From Geminicoccaceae bacterium (GTDB lineage: Bacteria; Pseudomonadota; Alphaproteobacteria; Geminicoccales; Geminicoccaceae), in assembly GCA_025999455.1 (NCBI GenBank), contig AP024683.1, forward strand, positions 2,363,501 through 2,427,500: a stretch of DNA of 64,000 bases, in the 5' to 3' direction. The translations under genes and the position numbers were made by a program. This document shows, piece after piece, positions 60,398 through 64,000 of the stretch; the first letter of the stretch is position 1, and each line of letters opens with the position of its first letter. The notes below the pieces were generated by a model. It had not been told where the DNA came from. It ran no database searches and worked only from the letters and a program-made list of their open reading frames with translations.

Positions 60398-61450
60398 ATG
60401 CGCGTCGCCATGATCGCGCCGCTCGCCGAATCCGTGCCGCCGGTCCGCTACGGCGGGACGGAGCGGGTGGTGCACTATCTCGTCGAAGAACTCGTGCGCC
60501 AGGGAATCGAGGTCACGCTCTACGCCTCGGGCGATTCGCGGACCTCCGCCCAGCTCGTCCCCTGCGCGCGCCGGGCCCTCCGTCTCGACGCCGCCGTCCG
60601 CGACCCGGTCCCGCACACCGTGGCGATGCTCGCCCGGCTGCGCGGCGAGGCCCACCGCTACGATCTGCTCCACTTCCACATCGACTATCTGCAGTTCCCG
60701 ATTTTCGCCGACCAGCTCGAGCGCACGCTCACCACACTCCACGGCCGGCTCGATCTGCCCGATCTCGCGGTCATCTATCGGCGCTACCCGCAAGCGCCCC
60801 TGGTCTCGGTCTCGGACGCCCAGCGCCGGCCCTTCGCCCGCTTCGGGCTCGATTGGCGGGCGACGATCCACCACGGCCTGCCGATCGACCTCTACCGGCC
60901 CGGGCAGGGGCGTGGCGAGCATCTCCTGTTCCTCGGCCGGATCTCGCCCGAGAAGCGGCCCGACCGGGCGGTCCGGATCGCCCGCGAGGCGGGCCTGCCG
61001 CTCGTCGTCGGCGCCAAGGTCGACGCCGCCGACCGGGCTTACTGGGAGCGCGAGATCGCCCCGCTCTTCGACGCGGAGAAGGTGCGGTTCCTGGGCGAGG
61101 TCGACGACCGCGCGAAAGAGACGCTCCTGCACGAGGCCGTGGCGCTCCTCTTCCCGATCGATTGGCCCGAACCCTTCGGCCTCGTCATGATCGAGGCCAT
61201 GGCCTGCGGCACGCCCGTGATCGCCTGGCGCAACGGCTCGGTGCCCGAAGTGATCGAACAGGGCGTCACGGGCTTCGTCGTCGACTCCGAGGCCGAGGCG
61301 GTCGAGGCGGTCGAACGCTGCCGGACGCTCGACCGGGCCCGGATCCGCGCCCGCTTCGAGGCGCGCTTCACCGCCGAGCGCATGGCCCGCGCGTACTTGC
61401 GCGTCTACGAGGACCTGCTGTGCGGGGCGCGGCTCGAGCAGGCGGCGTGA
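60398..61450 (+). CDS. GT4-family glycosyltransferase
   Basis: A 350-residue GT-B enzyme. It begins VAMIAPLAESVPPVRYGGTERVV with the GGTE acceptor loop, has DLLHFHIDYLQFPIF and ISPEKRPDRAVRIAREAGLPLVVG, and closes with LFPIDWPEPFGLVMIEAMACGTPVIAW, the ExxxxxxxE catalytic-type segment. It stands in a GTGA overlap with a glycogen-debranching-like protein, so the pair likely works together on a storage or osmoprotectant glucan. The ATG at 60398 follows GAGGGG; the frame is open upstream but nonhomologous. Confidence 0.9.
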   Translation: MRVAMIAPLAESVPPVRYGGTERVVHYLVEELVRQGIEVTLYASGDSRTSAQLVPCARRALRLDAAVRDPVPHTVAMLARLRGEAHRYDLLHFHIDYLQFPIFADQLERTLTTLHGRLDLPDLAVIYRRYPQAPLVSVSDAQRRPFARFGLDWRATIHHGLPIDLYRPGQGRGEHLLFLGRISPEKRPDRAVRIAREAGLPLVVGAKVDAADRAYWEREIAPLFDAEKVRFLGEVDDRAKETLLHEAVALLFPIDWPEPFGLVMIEAMACGTPVIAWRNGSVPEVIEQGVTGFVVDSEAEAVEAVERCRTLDRARIRARFEARFTAERMARAYLRVYEDLLCGARLEQAA

Positions 61451-63639
61451 GCGAGCCCGAGCCGGCCGCCGACCCGCCCGAACGACCCACGCTCGGGCCG
61501 GTCGCGAGCGTGCGGGTGCCGGCCACCCGCTCGCTCGGCGCGCGCGATCTGCGCACGCTCAAGGCGGGCGAGCTCTTCGGCTTGTTCGGGCCGGAAGGCG
61601 ACGTCGCCGCGGGCCCGGGCTCGCCCGAGGGGCTCTTCTGGCGCGACACCCGGCTCCTCGGCCGGCTGAGCCTCCGCCTCGAGGGTCACGCGCCGCTCCT
61701 CTTGGGCTCGCGGCTCTCCGAGGACGGCCAGCTCCTGCTCGTCGACCTCGCCAACCCGGATTTCGTCGACGCCGAGGGGCGGCTGTTGCTGCCGGCCGAT
61801 CGGATCCACCTGCAGCGCGTGCGCCTGCTGCGTCCCGACGGGCTCTTCGAGCGGCTGCGCGTGCTCAATTGCGACCGTGCACCGCGGCGCCTCGAGCTCG
61901 GCCTCCTCTTCGAGCTCGACTTCGTCGACATCTTCGAGGTCCGCGGCCACCGCCCGGCGGGGCACGGGACCGTCGCCGTCGAGGCGGCGGGCGACGGCTT
62001 GCGCTACCGCTACACCGCCCGCGACGGGGTCGCGACGGAGGTGACACTCCGGGCCGAGCCGAAGCCGCGCGAGCTGCGCCGCGGGCAGCTTTCCTGGACG
62101 GTCGAGCTCGAACCGGGCGAACGCTGCGCCTTCGACTGGGCGGTCCTCCTCGAGCCCGCCGCGGCCCGGCCGGTCGGCTTCACCCGGGCGCTTTCCCGCC
62201 TGCGCCGCGAACGCCGAGCGGCACCCTGGGCCGTCGCCCGGATCGAGACCTCGAGCAGCCTCGTCGACGAGATCTTCGCCCGCGCGCTGGGTGATCTGCG
62301 GATGCTCACGACCGACACCCCGCACGGGCCCTACCCTTACGCCGGCCTTCCCTGGTTCGCGACGATCTTCGGCCGCGACGGGGCGATCACCGCGCTCGAG
62401 ATGCTCGAGCTCGCCCCGGGGCTCGCCCGCGGTGTGCTCGAGGTGCTCGCCGCCACCCAGGCCCGGACGCTCGATCCGGCGCGCGACGCCGAGCCCGGCA
62501 AAATCCTCCACGAGGCCCGCGAGGGCGAGCTCGCGCGGCTCGGGGAGGTGCCCTTCGGCCGCTACTACGGCAGCGTCGATGCGACCCCGCTCTTCGTCGT
62601 GCTGGCCGGGCGCTTCCTCCGGCGGACCGGGGATCTGGCGACGATCCGCGGGATCCTGCCGGCGATCCGCGCCGCGCTCGACTGGATCGAACGGTTCGGC
62701 GACGGCGACGGCGACGGCTTCGTCGAATACGGCCGGGTGAGCGAGCGCGGCCTCGTCAACCAGGGCTGGAAGGATTCCGAGGACGCGGTGTTCCACGCCG
62801 ACGGGCGGCCGGCCACACCTCCGATCGCGCTCGTCGAGGTCCAAGCTTACGTCCACGCCACCTGGTCGGAGGCGGCGCGGCTCTTCGAGCGGCTCGGCGA
62901 GCCCGACGAAGCCCGCCGCTGCGCCGCCCGTGCGGCGGCCCTCGCCGAGCGGTTCCGGGAGGCGTTCTGGTCGGAAGAGCTCGGCAGCTTCGTGCTCGCC
63001 CTCGACGGCGCGAAGCGGCCCTGTCGGGTGCGCACCTCCAACGCCGGCCACGTGCTGCTCGCCGATCTCGCGAGCCCCGCGCAGGTCGAACGGCTCGCCG
63101 AGCTCTTGGCCTCGCCGCGCTTCTTCTCGGGCTGGGGGATCCGCACCGTGGCCGAGGGCGAGCCGGGCTACGTGCCGATCTCCTACCACAACGGCTCGGT
63201 CTGGCCGCACGACACGGCGCTCGTCGCGATGGGGTTCGCGCGTCACGGCCGCACCGAGCTCGCGCGCCGGCTGTTCGACGGGCTCCTGGCCGCGGCGGCG
63301 GCGAGCCCGCTCCGGCGTCTGCCGGAACTCTTCTGCGGCTTCCGACGCCGGCGCGGCGCCGGGCCCACACCGTACCCGAGCGCCTGCTCGCCGCAGGCCT
63401 GGGCGGCGGCGGCCCTGCCCGCCTGCCTCGGCGCGAGCCTCGGGCTCGAGATCGAGGCCGAGCCGGCGCGGATCCGCCTCGCCCATCCGCGCCTGCCGGC
63501 TTCGCTCGACTGGGTGCGGCTGCGCGGGCTCGAGGTCGGCGCCGCCCGGGTCGATCTCCTCTTGCGTCGGCACGAGGAGGACGTCGCGGTCAACGTGCTC
63601 GAGCGGACCGGGGCGGTCGAGATCCAGGTCGTGCTGTGA
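61447..63639 (+). CDS. Glycogen debranching enzyme-like protein (GDE_N/GDE_C)
   Basis: A 730-residue protein. The N-terminal beta domain (about residues 45-270) begins LKAGELFGLFGPEGDV and has GSPEGLFWRDTRLLGRL, then a (alpha/alpha)6 catalytic domain: YPYAGLPWFATIFGRDGAITALEML near 300, GLVNQGWKDSEDAVFHADG near 440, YHNGSVWPHDTALVAMGFARHG near 580, and ACSPQAWAAAALPACLGASLGL near 645. This is the amylo-alpha-1,6-glucosidase group. It may debranch glycogen or hydrolyse another alpha-glucan. The start is GTG at 61447. Confidence 0.88.
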   Translation: MSEPEPAADPPERPTLGPVASVRVPATRSLGARDLRTLKAGELFGLFGPEGDVAAGPGSPEGLFWRDTRLLGRLSLRLEGHAPLLLGSRLSEDGQLLLVDLANPDFVDAEGRLLLPADRIHLQRVRLLRPDGLFERLRVLNCDRAPRRLELGLLFELDFVDIFEVRGHRPAGHGTVAVEAAGDGLRYRYTARDGVATEVTLRAEPKPRELRRGQLSWTVELEPGERCAFDWAVLLEPAAARPVGFTRALSRLRRERRAAPWAVARIETSSSLVDEIFARALGDLRMLTTDTPHGPYPYAGLPWFATIFGRDGAITALEMLELAPGLARGVLEVLAATQARTLDPARDAEPGKILHEAREGELARLGEVPFGRYYGSVDATPLFVVLAGRFLRRTGDLATIRGILPAIRAALDWIERFGDGDGDGFVEYGRVSERGLVNQGWKDSEDAVFHADGRPATPPIALVEVQAYVHATWSEAARLFERLGEPDEARRCAARAAALAERFREAFWSEELGSFVLALDGAKRPCRVRTSNAGHVLLADLASPAQVERLAELLASPRFFSGWGIRTVAEGEPGYVPISYHNGSVWPHDTALVAMGFARHGRTELARRLFDGLLAAAAASPLRRLPELFCGFRRRRGAGPTPYPSACSPQAWAAAALPACLGASLGLEIEAEPARIRLAHPRLPASLDWVRLRGLEVGAARVDLLLRRHEEDVAVNVLERTGAVEIQVVL

Positions 63640-63703
63640 GGGGAGCCGTCCCCGCGCGATCGCGCCGCGTCGGATCGGTTCCCCGGGTGTTCGATCGCCC
63701 GAG

Positions 63704-63973
63704 CTAACGGGCGAAAACCTCCGGATGTCGAGCCACGACCCTCAAGAGTGCCAAAGCGGGCCCACGGGGCATGCGGCGACCCCGCTCCCAGTCCTGCAAC
63801 GTCCGCACGCTCACGCCCACGAGAGCCGCGAAGGCGGACTGCCCGAGGCCGAGCCGGTCGCGGATCGCTTTCACGTCGCCCGGCGTAGCGACCTCGTAGC
63901 GCCGGCCTTCACCCCGCTTGATCGCCCGGACCGCCTCCAAGAGCTCGGCACCGAGATCGCGCTCGGTGTTCAT
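63704..63973 (-). CDS. HTH antitoxin (HigA/MqsA-like)
   Basis: An 89-residue protein with a C-terminal Xre-type helix-turn-helix: VKAIRDRLGLGQSAFAALVGVSVRTLQDWERGRRMPRGPA, near residues 33-72. The layout is that of HigA/MqsA antitoxins. The ATG at 63973 has AGGAG 9 bp upstream and lies inside an ATGA overlap with an upstream frame ending WAIREEIEK. That fits a toxin-first (higBA-type) pair, with the toxin running off the window. Confidence 0.85.
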   Translation of the reverse strand: MNTERDLGAELLEAVRAIKRGEGRRYEVATPGDVKAIRDRLGLGQSAFAALVGVSVRTLQDWERGRRMPRGPALALLRVVARHPEVFAR

Positions 63974-63999
63974 TTTTCGATCTCCTCTCGAATCGCCCA
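63970..63999 (-). CDS. C-terminal end of a probable partner toxin (cut by window edge)
   Basis: Nine codons and a TGA (WAIREEIEK) end inside the first codons of the antitoxin gene, in a 4-bp ATGA overlap. The rest lies beyond the right edge. A RelE/HigB-type toxin is the most likely identity, given gene order; this is inference because too few residues are visible. Confidence 0.45.
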   Translation of the reverse strand, partial: WAIREEIEK

Positions 64000-64000
64000 C

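Overview
The window is about 64 kb of very GC-rich (roughly 70%) chromosomal DNA, densely coding, with many GTG starts and many 4-bp ATGA/GTGA start-stop overlaps. Gene content points to an alphaproteobacterium, probably Rhodospirillales-like: the aroA-cmk-rpsA-ihfB-lapA block, a FYDLN-acid (TIGR02300-type) gene followed by tRNA-Ala, glnE beside bcp, a four-subunit sarcosine oxidase, and TRAP and polyamine-type ABC importers. I saw no insertion sequence, prophage or CRISPR array.

Layout. 1-9.2 kb is housekeeping: a cut-off cysteine desulfurase, cysE, an alpha/beta hydrolase, tyrS, glnE, bcp, moeA-mobB and a TusA-like protein. 9.4-13.5 kb holds a PAS-GGDEF diguanylate cyclase, an aminotransferase and a large unrecognised beta-rich protein. 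13.5-17.5 kb is a minus-strand respiratory cluster: a CuA subunit II, a heme-copper subunit I whose active-site tyrosine is replaced by Asn, SCO, a membrane protein and an NsrR-type nitric-oxide sensor. Together these suggest a non-canonical nitric oxide reductase. 17.5-24.8 kb has a TRAP transporter (dctPQM) and an ABC importer (potDABC-like).

25-38.4 kb is an exopolysaccharide locus with a Wzc-like protein, two GT4 glycosyltransferases, Wzx, a Wzy/ligase-like protein, a secreted beta-helix protein, an SGNH-type protein, a polyprenyl-phosphate sugar transferase and a WecG/TagA-like transferase. It shows decay: the Wzc-like protein has lost its Walker A segment, and a membrane glycosyltransferase survives only as its two ends, in different frames. 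38.5-45.6 kb carries an SDR, a hypothetical protein with a near-ideal promoter and palindrome, and soxB-orf-soxD-soxA-soxG. 46-53.5 kb has a SYLF protein, an Asp/Glu racemase-like protein, wrbA, a SAF-domain dehydrogenase with rfbC-rfbB-rfbA (no rfbD), and a monomeric sarcosine oxidase-like flavoenzyme. 53.6-58.9 kb is the translation/aromatic core block with tRNA-Ala(GGC). 59-64 kb has an MFS transporter, a GT4 and glycogen-debranching-like pair, and the end of a toxin-antitoxin pair cut by the window edge.

All functions are read from sequence motifs and gene order. No database search was possible.
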